Counted from the first letter of the stretch, positions 9,183 to 17,712 are shown. The stretch is DNA of 64,000 nucleotides from Sediminibacterium sp. FEMGT703S (GCA_002786355.1 PGCO01000004.1:281297-345296); one strand, 5' to 3'. Numbers and translations are program-made. The notes: generated by a model from the sequence alone, not told the origin.

Positions 9183-9923
9183 ATGGCATCTCGCTTTAAA
9201 AAAATGGTGAAAGCGTTTGGTTTAATTGATGCAATTAAACTTTACATAAAGGTTAAAATAAAACCATCTGGTGTTTTAAATACCTCAAAGTATAAAGGCC
9301 CTTTTTATCTACGACCCCATACAACTGATTATTTTACTTTTGATCAGGTCTTTTTACGAAACCAATATGATATTCATTTTCCTTTTGAAATAAAAAACAT
9401 CATTGATGCCGGTGCTAATATTGGGTTAGCTTCTGTTTATTTTTCACAACGGTTTGTGAATAGTTCAATAGTGGCAATTGAGCCTAGTGAAGAAAATTTT
9501 GCCATTTTATCTAAAAACATTGCATCTTACCCAAATGTGAAGCCTTTACTTAAAGGCCTTTGGAATAAAGATGTTCATCTGACTATTATTGATTCAGGAG
9601 CTATAGAAAATTCTTTTATGGTGCAAGAAACAGTTCCGGATCATCCAAATTCAATTTCTGCTATTTCAATTGCTACCATTATGCAAGAGCAAGAATGGGA
9701 ACATATTGACCTGTTGAAAATTGATATCGAAGGTGCTGAAAAAGAAGTTTTTGAAAGCAATTATGACTATTGGTTGCCTTTAACAAAATCAATTGTAATT
9801 GAGCTGCACGATCAAATGAAAAAAGGATGTTCTAAGTCGGTATTCGCCGCCATCAGCAAATACAATTTCTCGTTTTCCTTTTCAGACGAAAATCTGGTGT
9901 TTATTAATGATGATTTGATATAA
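9183..9923 (+). CDS. FkbM family methyltransferase
   Basis: 246 residues. IIDAGANIGLASVYFSQRF is the SAM-binding motif I and LLKIDIEGAEKEVF is the conserved FkbM motif IV region. FkbM-family enzymes are usually SAM-dependent O-methyltransferases; next to glycosyltransferases they commonly methylate glycan sugars. The target here is inferred from context only. It starts at the ATG at 9183 after an AT-rich divergent intergenic region of about 130 bp. Confidence 0.88.
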   Translation: MASRFKKMVKAFGLIDAIKLYIKVKIKPSGVLNTSKYKGPFYLRPHTTDYFTFDQVFLRNQYDIHFPFEIKNIIDAGANIGLASVYFSQRFVNSSIVAIEPSEENFAILSKNIASYPNVKPLLKGLWNKDVHLTIIDSGAIENSFMVQETVPDHPNSISAISIATIMQEQEWEHIDLLKIDIEGAEKEVFESNYDYWLPLTKSIVIELHDQMKKGCSKSVFAAISKYNFSFSFSDENLVFINDDLI

Positions 9924-9949
9924 ATCAGCTGTTTTTCTTAGCGAGATTT

Positions 9950-9963
9950 GAGCTAATTAGCTC
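9950..9963. repeat. 14-bp perfect palindrome at convergent gene ends
   Basis: GAGCTAATTAGCTC spans the stop codon of the small minus-strand gene and lies 27 bp after the FkbM stop. It is followed on the plus strand by CTTTC, not a good T-tract. It could be a weak bidirectional terminator, or chance. Confidence 0.25.
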
Positions 9964-10202
9964 TTTCGGCCCTCTTCCGCCGCAATAATGGTTTGTTCTT
10001 TTTTCCACCAACGGAAACCAATAAAGCCCATGATGGCAATAGGCGCAAATGCTAAGTAGATGATAGCAGAGTTTAAAGCCTTAGCAGGGCCTTCACCTAA
10101 TTGAGAAGCTGTTTTGGTACAAATAGAGCACTGGGCTTGAATAGATTCAGTTGCCAAAAGAAAAACTACCATCAACAGTAAAAACAGCCCTTTCTTCTTC
10201 AT
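9957..10202 (-). CDS. Small exported membrane protein, function unknown
   Basis: 81 residues from the ATG at 10202 (a frame extension adds 7 residues without a signal-like start). Signal sequence MKKKGLFLLLMVVFLLATES, then SIQAQCSICTKTASQLGEGP with a CxxC pair just outside the membrane, a second hydrophobic helix (SAIIYLAFAPIAIMGFIGF) and a short basic tail. The topology suggests a CxxC-bearing periplasmic loop held by one C-terminal helix. Such small proteins are common in Bacteroidota but I know no assigned function. A perfect -7 box lies just upstream. Confidence 0.7.
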   Translation of the reverse strand: MKKKGLFLLLMVVFLLATESIQAQCSICTKTASQLGEGPAKALNSAIIYLAFAPIAIMGFIGFRWWKKEQTIIAAEEGRKS

Positions 10203-10220
10203 ATTCGGTGTATTAAAGCA

Positions 10221-10228
10221 CAAAGATA
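10221..10228 (-). promoter_or_regulatory. Candidate -7 element of the small membrane protein gene
   Basis: On the minus strand this reads TATCTTTG, a perfect match to the Bacteroidota -7 consensus TAnnTTTG, 19 bp before the ATG at 10202. No good TTTG -33 element is seen 19-21 bp upstream, so the call is tentative. Confidence 0.4.
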
Positions 10229-10247
10229 TAACCGTTTTCTGAGGATA

Positions 10248-11573
10248 ATGTTTAACTTAAGCGTTAAAATTAAACCCGTGGAGCCAAGAAGGAATTTCAT
10301 CAAGAAAGCAGGCGCAATGGCCGGCGTATTTGCTGGTTATGGCTTTTTCAATCAATTACAAGCTGCTCAGTTTAAAGCGGCGGCTGCAATCACTTCAGAT
10401 AACCCAATTATTGCTGCATCGGACGAAGATTACTGGCAGGTGATACAACAAGCTTATACGGTACCCTCTAATTTCATCAATCTGAACAATGGCGGGGTAA
10501 GCCCATCGCCCAGCGTTGTGCAACAAGCAGTAGAACGCTACAATCAATTATCGAACCAGGGCCCCTCTTATTTTATGTGGCGGATTTTAGACCAAGGTAG
10601 GGAGCCCCTCAGGCAAAAATTGGCTTTGCTAGCAGGCTGTTCACCCGAAGAAATTGCAGTGAACAGAAATGCCACAGAAGCACTGAATACGGTCATTTTT
10701 GGACTCAATTTGCAAAAAGGCGATGAAGTAATTGGCACCAAGCAAGACTACCCCAATATGATACAGGCTTGGCGGCAACGGGCATTGCGAGATGGGATTG
10801 TGTACAAACAAATCAGTTTTGATTTTCCTATTGAGGACGATGAAACCATTGTGAAAGCATTTGAACAAGCCATCACCCCTAAAACCAAGATTCTGCATGT
10901 GACCCATATCATTAACTGGGTAGGTCAAATTTTACCCGTTAAAAAGATCTGTCAAATGGCGCATCGAAGAGGGTTAGAAGTGATTGTAGACGGCGCACAC
11001 TCATTTGGTTTGCTCGATTTTGCCATACCCGATTTAGAATGCGATTATTTTGGCACCAGCTTGCATAAGTTTTTAAGTGCTCCTATTGGTTCGGGCATGT
11101 TATGGGTTAAGAAAGAACATATAGCCAAGATATGGCCCTTGGTATGCAATGATAAACCGCAGAGCCCAGATATTAGAAAGTTTGAAACCCTTGGTACACG
11201 AAGCTTTCCAATAGAACAAGGTATTGGGGAAGCCATTGCATTTCATACAGCCATTGGCAGTAAACGAAAAGAAGAAAGAATTCGGTATTTAAAAAATTAT
11301 TGGGCCAGTCGAGTTCAAAATATACCGGGGGTGCAATTACACACATCTTTGAAACCCGGCTATTCCTGTGCTATTTGTGGAGTAAGCATCAAGGGCTTAA
11401 CTCCGGCACAATTAGACCAACAATTGTACAATACCTATAAAATACATACCGTAGGCATAGTATGGGAGAATATCAGTTGTGTAAGAATAACGCCGCATGT
11501 GTATACGCGAATAGCAGACTTAGACGTATTAGTGGCTGCAATTGAAAAAATTGCGTCGGGCGTAAAAGGATAA
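10248..11573 (+). CDS. Tat-exported class V aminotransferase-fold PLP enzyme
   Basis: 441 residues. A twin-arginine signal (EPRRNFIKKAGAMAGVFAGY) predicts export by Tat, consistent with a folded cofactor enzyme. NRNATEALNTVIFGL, VDGAHSFGLLDF and GTSLHKFLSAPIGSGMLW are the class V (NifS / isopenicillin N epimerase-like) motifs; the Lys in LHKFL is the expected PLP Schiff-base residue. The reaction is unknown; related proteins are annotated as isopenicillin N epimerase-like without proof. It is monocistronic by context, divergent from a small membrane protein gene, and followed by a hairpin. Confidence 0.85.
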   Translation: MFNLSVKIKPVEPRRNFIKKAGAMAGVFAGYGFFNQLQAAQFKAAAAITSDNPIIAASDEDYWQVIQQAYTVPSNFINLNNGGVSPSPSVVQQAVERYNQLSNQGPSYFMWRILDQGREPLRQKLALLAGCSPEEIAVNRNATEALNTVIFGLNLQKGDEVIGTKQDYPNMIQAWRQRALRDGIVYKQISFDFPIEDDETIVKAFEQAITPKTKILHVTHIINWVGQILPVKKICQMAHRRGLEVIVDGAHSFGLLDFAIPDLECDYFGTSLHKFLSAPIGSGMLWVKKEHIAKIWPLVCNDKPQSPDIRKFETLGTRSFPIEQGIGEAIAFHTAIGSKRKEERIRYLKNYWASRVQNIPGVQLHTSLKPGYSCAICGVSIKGLTPAQLDQQLYNTYKIHTVGIVWENISCVRITPHVYTRIADLDVLVAAIEKIASGVKG

Positions 11574-11579
11574 TACAAT

Positions 11580-11619
11580 AAGTGGATCAGCAACTCCGCG
11601 TAGCGGTACTGACCCACTT
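11580..11619. terminator. Nested hairpin between convergent genes, probable bidirectional terminator
   Basis: AAGTGGATCAG at 11580-11590 pairs with CTGACCCACTT at 11609-11619 (one A/C mismatch), with an inner CCGC-GTA-GCGG stem. It sits between the stops of the PLP enzyme gene (plus) and the bTHX gene (minus). The T-tract is poor on both sides, so efficiency is uncertain. Confidence 0.5.
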
Positions 11620-11628
11620 GTTATTGAA

Positions 11629-11757
11629 TTAAGAAGCTTTTGTTGCTGCTTTTTTTGCTGCTGCCTTTTTTGCTGCAACAGGATTAGCTGGTCTAGACTT
11701 ACCGAAAGACCCTTGGAAACGTTTTCCTTTAGCTGTTTTTTTGTCACCTCTACCCAT
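11629..11757 (-). CDS. Small ribosomal protein bTHX
   Basis: A 42-codon gene. The translation begins MGRGDKKTAKGKRFQGSFGK and ends in a Lys/Ala-rich tail. The N-terminus is the conserved bTHX (30S ribosomal protein Thx) sequence found across Bacteroidota, where the short basic protein stabilises rRNA in the head of the small subunit. The Lys/Ala tail is a lineage-variable extension. It lies downstream of hup on the same strand and is separated from it by an intrinsic terminator, so it probably has its own start site in the 88-bp gap. Confidence 0.85.
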   Translation of the reverse strand: MGRGDKKTAKGKRFQGSFGKSRPANPVAAKKAAAKKAATKAS

Positions 11758-11802
11758 GATAAATAATTGAATAAGTTGTTTAATAAAGTGTAAAAATAGA
11801 AA

Positions 11803-11822
11803 AACCCCGCGAAAGCGGGGTT
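11803..11822 (-). terminator. Intrinsic terminator of the HU gene
   Basis: AACCCCGC-loop-GCGGGGTT, an 8-bp perfect GC-rich stem with a 4-nt loop. On the minus strand it is followed by TTTC, giving a stem plus a short U-tract 24 bp after the HU stop codon. Confidence 0.85.
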
Positions 11823-11845
11823 CAATTCTTTTTGGAAGGCAAAAA

Positions 11846-12115
11846 TTATAACTTACCGCTTAATTCTTTACCAGCTTTAAACTTAGCAACTTTCTTAGCT
11901 TTAATCTTAATAGTCTCACCAGTTTGAGGGTTACGACCAGTACGAGCAGCACGCTTAGATACAGAGAAAGTACCGAAACCTACTAAAGTTACTTTATCAC
12001 CTTTCTTCAATGTTTTAGTTACAGCATCAATAAAAGAATCCAAAGTAGCGTTTGCTTGTGTTTTGGTGATACCCGCATCATCAGCTAAGTGTGCGATCAA
12101 TTCAGCTTTGTTCAT
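11846..12115 (-). CDS. HU family DNA-binding protein
   Basis: 89 residues, typical HU length. [20 protein letters not shown] at the start, [20 protein letters not shown] and [12 protein letters not shown] through the beta-arm are diagnostic of HU/IHF proteins. It binds and bends DNA as a homodimer and organises the nucleoid. The gene has a strong promoter upstream (12152-12182) and its own intrinsic terminator, consistent with high, monocistronic expression. Confidence 0.96.
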   Translation of the reverse strand: MNKAELIAHLADDAGITKTQANATLDSFIDAVTKTLKKGDKVTLVGFGTFSVSKRAARTGRNPQTGETIKIKAKKVAKFKAGKELSGKL

Positions 12116-12151
12116 AGAATGTATTTTTTAAAGTGTTTTTTGATAACAGAA

Positions 12152-12182
12152 CAAATTTATTGGCTTTTAGCTACCAACAAAA
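12152..12182 (-). promoter_or_regulatory. Promoter of the HU gene
   Basis: Read on the minus strand: TTTTG, 18-bp spacer, then TAAATTTG, a perfect TAnnTTTG -7 box with a TTTG -33 box at near-canonical spacing. It lies about 36 bp before the HU start codon. Confidence 0.7.
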
Positions 12183-12294
12183 TTTTTATTCTTTTTTCTA
12201 GATTAGTTTCTTTCGCTTAAAACCCTTATAGATAAAGGGATAGCAAGGATTTAACACAAATTATTATTGTGTCATTTTCACATTATAATTCAAT

Positions 12295-12358
12295 GAAACC
12301 CTTTATGGTAAAGGATTTCATTGAATTTGTTCTGCAATTCAATACCCGTAAGGGTTTC
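12295..12358. repeat. Interrupted inverted repeat in a 300-bp gene-free gap
   Basis: GAAACCCTT (12295-12303) pairs with AAGGGTTTC (12350-12358), and inside it TTGAATT (12321-12327) pairs with AATTCAA (12336-12342). The gap 12116-12415 otherwise holds only the HU promoter and AT-rich sequence. The structure could end the DUF4286 transcript (stop at 12416), but no U-tract follows. Role unknown. Confidence 0.4.
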
Positions 12359-12415
12359 AAAGGAATATAAGGAAGATTTTTAAATACCAAATTTGTTTTC
12401 TAAAACTATCCACAC

Positions 12416-12721
12416 TCAATTCACAACCTGCATAATTGACCTAAAAGCCATCATTTGGTTGCCCCATTTCTGAATAGATTCGTTGCGCAGAGCGGGTGCG
12501 TGCAATTCTATGTAGCGGTTATAATCGGCCTTGGCTTCAGCATGGTATTGCACAGCATAGGTAATGCCATCTTCCTCGTCGGTTTCTAATAAACGAACAA
12601 ATTGAAAATGGGTAAAGCAACCTGTTGCCATAACTGCTGGAATATGTTCGTTTTTCATCCAATGAAACCAATCGGTATGAATGGAGTGTGCTACTTTGGT
12701 TGTTACATTATATATAAACAT
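12416..12721 (-). CDS. DUF4286 family protein
   Basis: 101 residues beginning MFIYNVTTKVAHSIHTDWFH with the conserved W-x-x-W-M-K-x-E-H-I-P pattern and the FQFVRLLETDEEDGITYAVQ strand region of DUF4286, a small Bacteroidota family with a ferredoxin-like, dimeric alpha-beta barrel-like layout. No activity is known. It is 2 bp downstream of the exonuclease III gene on the same strand and so is probably co-transcribed with it. Confidence 0.85.
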   Translation of the reverse strand: MFIYNVTTKVAHSIHTDWFHWMKNEHIPAVMATGCFTHFQFVRLLETDEEDGITYAVQYHAEAKADYNRYIELHAPALRNESIQKWGNQMMAFRSIMQVVN

Positions 12722-12723
12722 GA

Positions 12724-13491
12724 TTAATTGATTTCAGCATAAATAGGACAGTGGTCGCTATGTTTAACATTGGGGTAAATGGCAGCAGCTTTTAATTTTT
12801 TGCCCAGTTCTTGGGTTAGGCAGATATAATCGATTCTCCAGCCTTTGTTGTTTAAGCGGACAGAAGGGAAACGCTGACTCCACCAACTATAAGCACCCGT
12901 AGTTTCTGGATGCAATTGCCTAAAACTATCTACCCATCCATTGTTTAAGAATTGGGTCATCCATGCTCTTTCTTCGGGTAAAAATCCAGATGATTTTTTA
13001 TTTCCCTTTGGGTCATGAATATCGATTGCTTCGTGCGCAATATTATAATCTCCTACTACAATTAAATGAGGCCTGGTTTTTTTTAGCTCATCTAAAAAAG
13101 CTTGGAACTGGTTTAGCCATATATATTTATAGGCTTGTCTTTCATCGCCACTGGTGCCAGAAGGATAATAAGCATTCACTATCGTTATGTCACCAAAATC
13201 TGCACGGATTACACGACCCTCCAAATCACTCTGTTCCATATTACTGCCATAGTGTACTGCGTCGGGTTTAATTTTTGTGAGTATGACCACCCCACTATAA
13301 CCTTTTTTTTGTGCAGTAAACCAATAGCTATGATAGCCTGCTTTGTCAAAAACAGCATGGTCAACATCTTCTTGGGTAGCTTTACTTTCTTGCAAGCAAA
13401 TAATATCAGCAGGATCAGACAGCAACCATTCGTCAAAGCCTTTCTTTATGGCAGCCCTGATGCCATTCACGTTGTATGAAATAATACGCAT
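12724..13491 (-). CDS. xth: Exodeoxyribonuclease III (AP endonuclease)
   Basis: 255 residues. Catalytic motifs are all present: YNVNGIRAA near the start, LQESKA (metal-binding Glu), YYPSGTSGDER, GDYNIAHEAIDIHDP (catalytic Asp and Asn) and KHSDHCPIYAEI at the end (catalytic His). It cleaves abasic sites and degrades 3' ends in base-excision repair. Start is the ATG at 13491. It heads a two-gene unit with the DUF4286 gene. Confidence 0.95.
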   Translation of the reverse strand: MRIISYNVNGIRAAIKKGFDEWLLSDPADIICLQESKATQEDVDHAVFDKAGYHSYWFTAQKKGYSGVVILTKIKPDAVHYGSNMEQSDLEGRVIRADFGDITIVNAYYPSGTSGDERQAYKYIWLNQFQAFLDELKKTRPHLIVVGDYNIAHEAIDIHDPKGNKKSSGFLPEERAWMTQFLNNGWVDSFRQLHPETTGAYSWWSQRFPSVRLNNKGWRIDYICLTQELGKKLKAAAIYPNVKHSDHCPIYAEIN

Positions 13492-13496
13492 AAAAA

Positions 13497-14837
13497 CTAT
13501 TGTAAGAAACGATTATAACTGAGTAAAATTAATTCGTTTATCAAATCGTTTGATAAAGTTGAATCAAAGATAACCATCCTTTCGGGTTGTTGCATTCCCC
13601 CAATGAGCCCTATTCTTTCATTGTTTAAATATATTTCTCTAAAGAATTCATTAACTACAATTTTAAAAGGTTGGTTGCGGATTTTTCCTTTCAAGCTATA
13701 CAAAGAAGAAAAATTAACCACATTGTTTAAGTCGTTGATCCTGGTTAATGAATTACTGTCAATTCCATTACTCGATAAAAAAGGGTATATTTTTTTAGTA
13801 CTGTCTAGTTGATCAGTTTCAATATTAAATTGAGCAATGGTATCTTTATCATGAATCATAAAATTATGATTGCCTTTTAAAGGTTCTACAATCGGCATAT
13901 TCGTAATTCTAATATTAGTATTCGCAGAAACACGAGCTGGAATTACTAATAGATAATTCTTATTTAAAACGATATTCCTGGCTTCTTGCATCAGAAAAAC
14001 AAATACTGCTTGCGGGTTTTCTTTTTCCATTGCAATGAAGCTACTATAAAGCAAAGGGGCTAATATGGTTTTATTTTTGCCACGCAAAGTAATTTCTTGG
14101 TATCGTTGTTCATCCCATCTTATTAATTCAGTTTTGCCATTGAATACATACTTACTGAAGAGCCCCTTGCTTTCAATTGCAATTCTAGGTAGGTTTGTGA
14201 TGGTACCAATAATAAAATTATCACCCATAAAAGGAGGAGATGCTTTTAATTCAATTTGTTCACTTTCATTGGTGCTATCTAAAATAATTTCAACAGATTT
14301 TTTCATCAATTCACTAAATCCTTTTGCACTTAAATGCAAATTATTAAACGGAATGCCAAAGCCGATGGCATTGCTTTTCTTAATAAAAACTTCAAGACTT
14401 CTATTGAGGAGTTCAGAACTGCTATTTGTTTGTATACTCAATTCTACTATAAGAACAGATTGTATACTTTGCTGACTAGAGTCTTTCAGTAGATCAGGAT
14501 AAAACTGTTTGAGGTATAAGCTGGCGGGATATTCAGCTAGCTTCAAATGAATGATTGGGGAGCTTGTGGTATTCTTTTTGCTACTGTTAAATTCTTTGAT
14601 ATTTTTTAAAAGAGAAAATTGAATTTGGTTGGTTCCTAAAGAATATCCTTTTTTAGCAAGTAGTTGTTGGTTTAGGTCTTGCCTAAACTGTGCAACAATA
14701 GTTGGATTGTTCCAGTAATACATTAATGGTCCATGCAAAGAAATGCATTGAAAGTTTCCAGGTTGAATAATCGTTTGTGATTGAGCAACAACCATGCTGG
14801 CTAACGCTATACAAAATGTGAAAATTAATTTTTGCAT
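13497..14837 (-). CDS. Secreted hypothetical protein
   Basis: 446 residues with a signal peptide ending around VVAQSQT. I recognise no domain. The sequence is rich in Ser, Asn and Ile with many alternating strands and no cysteine-rich part. It ends 5 bp before the exonuclease III start but has no functional relation to it. Likely periplasmic or surface-exposed. Start is the ATG at 14837; the 76-bp gap to the divergent LOG-family gene must hold both promoters. Confidence 0.6.
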   Translation of the reverse strand: MQKLIFTFCIALASMVVAQSQTIIQPGNFQCISLHGPLMYYWNNPTIVAQFRQDLNQQLLAKKGYSLGTNQIQFSLLKNIKEFNSSKKNTTSSPIIHLKLAEYPASLYLKQFYPDLLKDSSQQSIQSVLIVELSIQTNSSSELLNRSLEVFIKKSNAIGFGIPFNNLHLSAKGFSELMKKSVEIILDSTNESEQIELKASPPFMGDNFIIGTITNLPRIAIESKGLFSKYVFNGKTELIRWDEQRYQEITLRGKNKTILAPLLYSSFIAMEKENPQAVFVFLMQEARNIVLNKNYLLVIPARVSANTNIRITNMPIVEPLKGNHNFMIHDKDTIAQFNIETDQLDSTKKIYPFLSSNGIDSNSLTRINDLNNVVNFSSLYSLKGKIRNQPFKIVVNEFFREIYLNNERIGLIGGMQQPERMVIFDSTLSNDLINELILLSYNRFLQ

Positions 14838-14913
14838 ACAACTAATGATACAATTATTAAGTTAGACTTGTAAGAAAGTATTAATTTGAATTCAGTATTA
14901 AATGTAAGTCAAA

Positions 14914-15648
14914 ATGAAGACAAGGTTAGATAGAATCATTCCTCCAGAAGAAGCAGTGTACTTAGATGGTCCAAAACCCAGAATTAACGAGTTGAAGTTT
15001 GCCTGGGATGTGTTTTCGGAATTTATCAAGTCTTTTCGTTTTCTACATTTTCTAGGTCCCTGTGTAACGGTATTTGGGAGTGCAAGATTCAAGGAAGATC
15101 ATCCCTATTATAAAGCAGCAGAAGATATTGGGAAACATATAGCTGAGTTAGGATTTACCACTATTACAGGAGGAGGCCCTGGTATCATGGAAGCAGCCAA
15201 TAGGGGCGCTTTTGAAAATGGTGGACAATCCGTGGGTATTAATATTAAATTGCCCTTTGAACAACATGAAAACCCCTATGTACACAAATCGATTACGCTT
15301 AAATATTTCTTTGTAAGAAAAGTGATGTTGGTGAAATACTCATATGCATTTGTGTGTATGCCCGGTGGATTTGGCACCATGGATGAGTTTTATGAAGCAT
15401 TAACCCTAATCCAAACCAAGACCATCAATGATTTTCCAATGGTATTGTTTGGCAAAGAGTATTACCAACCTCTAATGGATTATTGTGCATTTATGGCAGA
15501 ACAAGGCACTATTTCTAAAGAAGATTTAAAGCTGGTGCTATTAACCGATGATGTACACGAAGCAGGCAACCATATCAGCACTTATGTAAGAAAGAATTAT
15601 ACCGTAAAACCCCGCAAACGTTTGTGGTGGTTTTTTGAAAAAAGGTAA
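14914..15648 (+). CDS. LOG-family (TIGR00730-type) nucleotide phosphoribohydrolase-like protein
   Basis: 244 residues. TITGGGPGIMEAANRGA and MPGGFGTMDEFYEALTLIQT are the two diagnostic motifs (GGGxGxMGA-like and PGGxGTxxE) of the Rossmann-fold LOG / lysine decarboxylase-like family. Characterised members hydrolyse cytokinin riboside 5'-monophosphate or nucleotide N-glycosidic bonds. The bacterial substrate here is unknown. The stop is 1 bp from the convergent response-regulator stop. Confidence 0.88.
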   Translation: MKTRLDRIIPPEEAVYLDGPKPRINELKFAWDVFSEFIKSFRFLHFLGPCVTVFGSARFKEDHPYYKAAEDIGKHIAELGFTTITGGGPGIMEAANRGAFENGGQSVGINIKLPFEQHENPYVHKSITLKYFFVRKVMLVKYSYAFVCMPGGFGTMDEFYEALTLIQTKTINDFPMVLFGKEYYQPLMDYCAFMAEQGTISKEDLKLVLLTDDVHEAGNHISTYVRKNYTVKPRKRLWWFFEKR

Positions 15649-15649
15649 T

Positions 15650-16285
15650 TTATTGAATCATACCCACTTTTTTTAAAAAGTTAATTACACCAACGGTGGT
15701 TTTCTGATTGGTTTTTTTAAAGATCCGTTCCATTTTTTTATTAATTGAAGAGGCAGAGATTCCCATATCTGAGGCCACTTGCTTTCTTGATAAATCATTA
15801 GCGAGTAATTGTGCAGCTTGAATTTCCTTTTTTGTTAATTGTTCAACCCAGGAAATTTTTTGCTGCTTGATGGTTTCAATTTCATCAGTGCTAAACATGA
15901 ATTCAGGTGGATAGTATTCTTGACCACTTAATATTTTTCGAATAATTTCAGCAAGCTCTCTGGGTTTAATATTTTTAAAGGCAAAACCGTTCACTCCTAA
16001 ACTAATCATTCCTTTTACTGCATCGTAGTCGTTAAGAACAGAAAATACCAGAATTTTAATTGATGGAAATGTTTTTTTTAAATATTGTGCTACTTTATAT
16101 CCAGGCATTTCTGGCATACTGATGTCTAAGACTAATAAGTCGGGTGGTATTCCATTTTCAATAAGATCAATACAAGTTTTACCAGAATGTACTATATCGG
16201 TAACATTTATTCTTTGCTCTCTTAATGACTTTCCCAATAGCTGCGTGACTTCTATAGAGTCATCACATAGCATTACTTTTTGCAT
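15650..16285 (-). CDS. NarL/LuxR-type response regulator
   Basis: 211 residues: an N-terminal receiver (MQKVMLCDDSIEVTQLLGKS, phosphoacceptor Asp in LLVLDISMPE, Lys-bearing GFAFKNIKP) and a C-terminal LuxR helix-turn-helix (TKKEIQAAQLLANDLSRKQV, then MGISASSINKKMER). It is an orphan here: no kinase gene adjoins it. It lies directly left of the accessory island with its promoter facing the first element A. Whether it controls the island is inference only. Confidence 0.88.
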   Translation of the reverse strand: MQKVMLCDDSIEVTQLLGKSLREQRINVTDIVHSGKTCIDLIENGIPPDLLVLDISMPEMPGYKVAQYLKKTFPSIKILVFSVLNDYDAVKGMISLGVNGFAFKNIKPRELAEIIRKILSGQEYYPPEFMFSTDEIETIKQQKISWVEQLTKKEIQAAQLLANDLSRKQVASDMGISASSINKKMERIFKKTNQKTTVGVINFLKKVGMIQ

Positions 16286-16460
16286 CTAAATATTTTAGCA
16301 ATTAAAAAATCAAACAGTAAAACTTTAAACAATTGGGTACATGAAGTTATTGAAAATTAGGATGATGAAGCAGGGCAGTATGTTAAATATATTGTATACT
16401 ATTTGGTAAAATCTATACTCTTAGTTGTTTCTATGTTTAAATAATACTTTATGGTCTTAC

Positions 16461-16521
16461 GGGGGGTAAAAATACCCCCCGCTGATTTTTTTTAGTTTGG
16501 AAATTATACTAGAAGTTTACT
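16461..16521 (+). promoter_or_regulatory. Element A, copy 1: palindrome plus conserved tail before a TlpA gene
   Basis: GGGGGGTA-AAAA-TACCCCCC (16461-16480), then GCTGA, an eight-T tract, AGTTTG and a conserved tail ending AAGTTTACT. It lies about 40-80 bp upstream of the first island gene. It could be an operator, a hairpin in a nascent transcript, or both. Six copies occur in the island, at heads of transcription units. The rest of the gap 16286-16560 shows no gene. Confidence 0.75.
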
Positions 16522-16560
16522 CATCTCTATAAAAAGATGTGGGAAATCAATTATTTAAAT

Positions 16561-17673
16561 ATGTACAAACTATATCTTTTCACTTTCTCTCTTTTTATTT
16601 CAATAGTTTGTAATTCTCAAAAACAAACTAATACTCATTTAATACTTCCAAAAAACGTTTTGTTGAAGACTTTAAGGATTTTATTAGATGATGGGAAAAA
16701 AGAAGAAAATATATTGCATAACGATATTGACGGATTTATCAATAAAGAATTCATATCTGAATATGCTTCAATTAAGATTAGTTATAACCTAAGTAATGGC
16801 GAATTAATTAATGACCTATTTTTTGTGAATGATCAACCATCAGTCATTAAGTATTTCTATTCGAGCGCTGAAACTACTAAATTGAATTATACATTATTAA
16901 ATGCGTATGATTTTAAAATTCAAAAAAATAAACTTTTAGAATATACAAAAAATGAAGTTCAAGAGTGTAAAGAATTTCTTGAGAAGTATTCAGATAGTAT
17001 TTTTATTAATATACCATTAATTGATAGTATTTATCGTTCTAAATTTTCAGCATTGTCAACAAAAGAAATGCAATACATTTCTAAGAATTCAAGTGATTAT
17101 TATTTAAAGTGGTATTTTAGAAGGAATCTTTTAAAATCGAATCTAATTGATAATAAATCTGTATATAATGTTTTTAAAAGATTTCCAAAATCTTATATTG
17201 ATAGTGAGGAAGGTATTTTTATTAATAATTATTTAAACAGTTTTACAGCTTTTAAAAAAGGAGAAGAATTGCCATTTTTTAAAGCGAAAGATATTACTAA
17301 TAAGTTTGTTTCTTTACTTGATTATAAATATAAAAGTAACGTATTAATCGTTTTTTGGGCAACTTGGTGTGTTCCTTGCATAAATGAGATTCCTACGATT
17401 GGAGCATTGAAAAGCAAATATAAAGATCTCGAGATTATCTTTATTTCCTATGATACTGATAAGTCATTATTTCTTTCTAAGATTAAAGAATATCAAATGG
17501 ATTGGATCCATATATTTAATGATATTGATTTAATCAATTCATTCGGCAGTTATAAAGCTATACCAAGGGTTTACGCAATTAATAAGAATGGTCAATTAAT
17601 TTATGATAGAGATCAAGACAAGGACAAAGATTTATCAATACTAGATATCGCATTATCTAAATTATATAAATAA
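16561..17673 (+). CDS. TlpA-like thioredoxin-domain protein (1 of 7)
   Basis: About 370 residues from the ATG at 16561, which starts directly with the signal sequence MYKLYLFTFSLFISIVCNSQ; an in-frame ATG at 16537 would add 8 polar residues and is less likely. The N-terminal two thirds are unrecognised and Lys/Ile/Ser-rich. The C-terminal third is a TlpA/ResA-like thioredoxin with WATWCVPC at about residue 266-273 and the cis-Pro segment AIPRVYAI. Such periplasmic proteins reduce or exchange disulfides in substrates. It is preceded by element A copy 1 and followed by a truncated element B and a short precursor-like gene. Confidence 0.85.
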   Translation: MYKLYLFTFSLFISIVCNSQKQTNTHLILPKNVLLKTLRILLDDGKKEENILHNDIDGFINKEFISEYASIKISYNLSNGELINDLFFVNDQPSVIKYFYSSAETTKLNYTLLNAYDFKIQKNKLLEYTKNEVQECKEFLEKYSDSIFINIPLIDSIYRSKFSALSTKEMQYISKNSSDYYLKWYFRRNLLKSNLIDNKSVYNVFKRFPKSYIDSEEGIFINNYLNSFTAFKKGEELPFFKAKDITNKFVSLLDYKYKSNVLIVFWATWCVPCINEIPTIGALKSKYKDLEIIFISYDTDKSLFLSKIKEYQMDWIHIFNDIDLINSFGSYKAIPRVYAINKNGQLIYDRDQDKDKDLSILDIALSKLYK

Positions 17674-17674
17674 A

Positions 17675-17712
17675 CATATTTCTTTTCGACTAGTACCCGA
17701 AACGAAAAGCCC
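17675..17712 (+). repeat. Element B, copy 1 (truncated, first hairpin only)
   Basis: Starts 1 bp after the preceding stop. It carries TTCTTTTCG-ACTAGTACC-CGAAACGAA, the first hairpin of element B with one stem mismatch, then AAGCCC. It lacks the downstream GGTACTA and the second and third hairpins. It ends 12 bp before the short precursor-like gene at 17725. Confidence 0.75.

Noticed and set aside
13135..13479. 114-codon plus-strand frame opposite the exonuclease III gene
   Set aside because: Antisense to conserved catalytic motifs; a shadow of the real gene.
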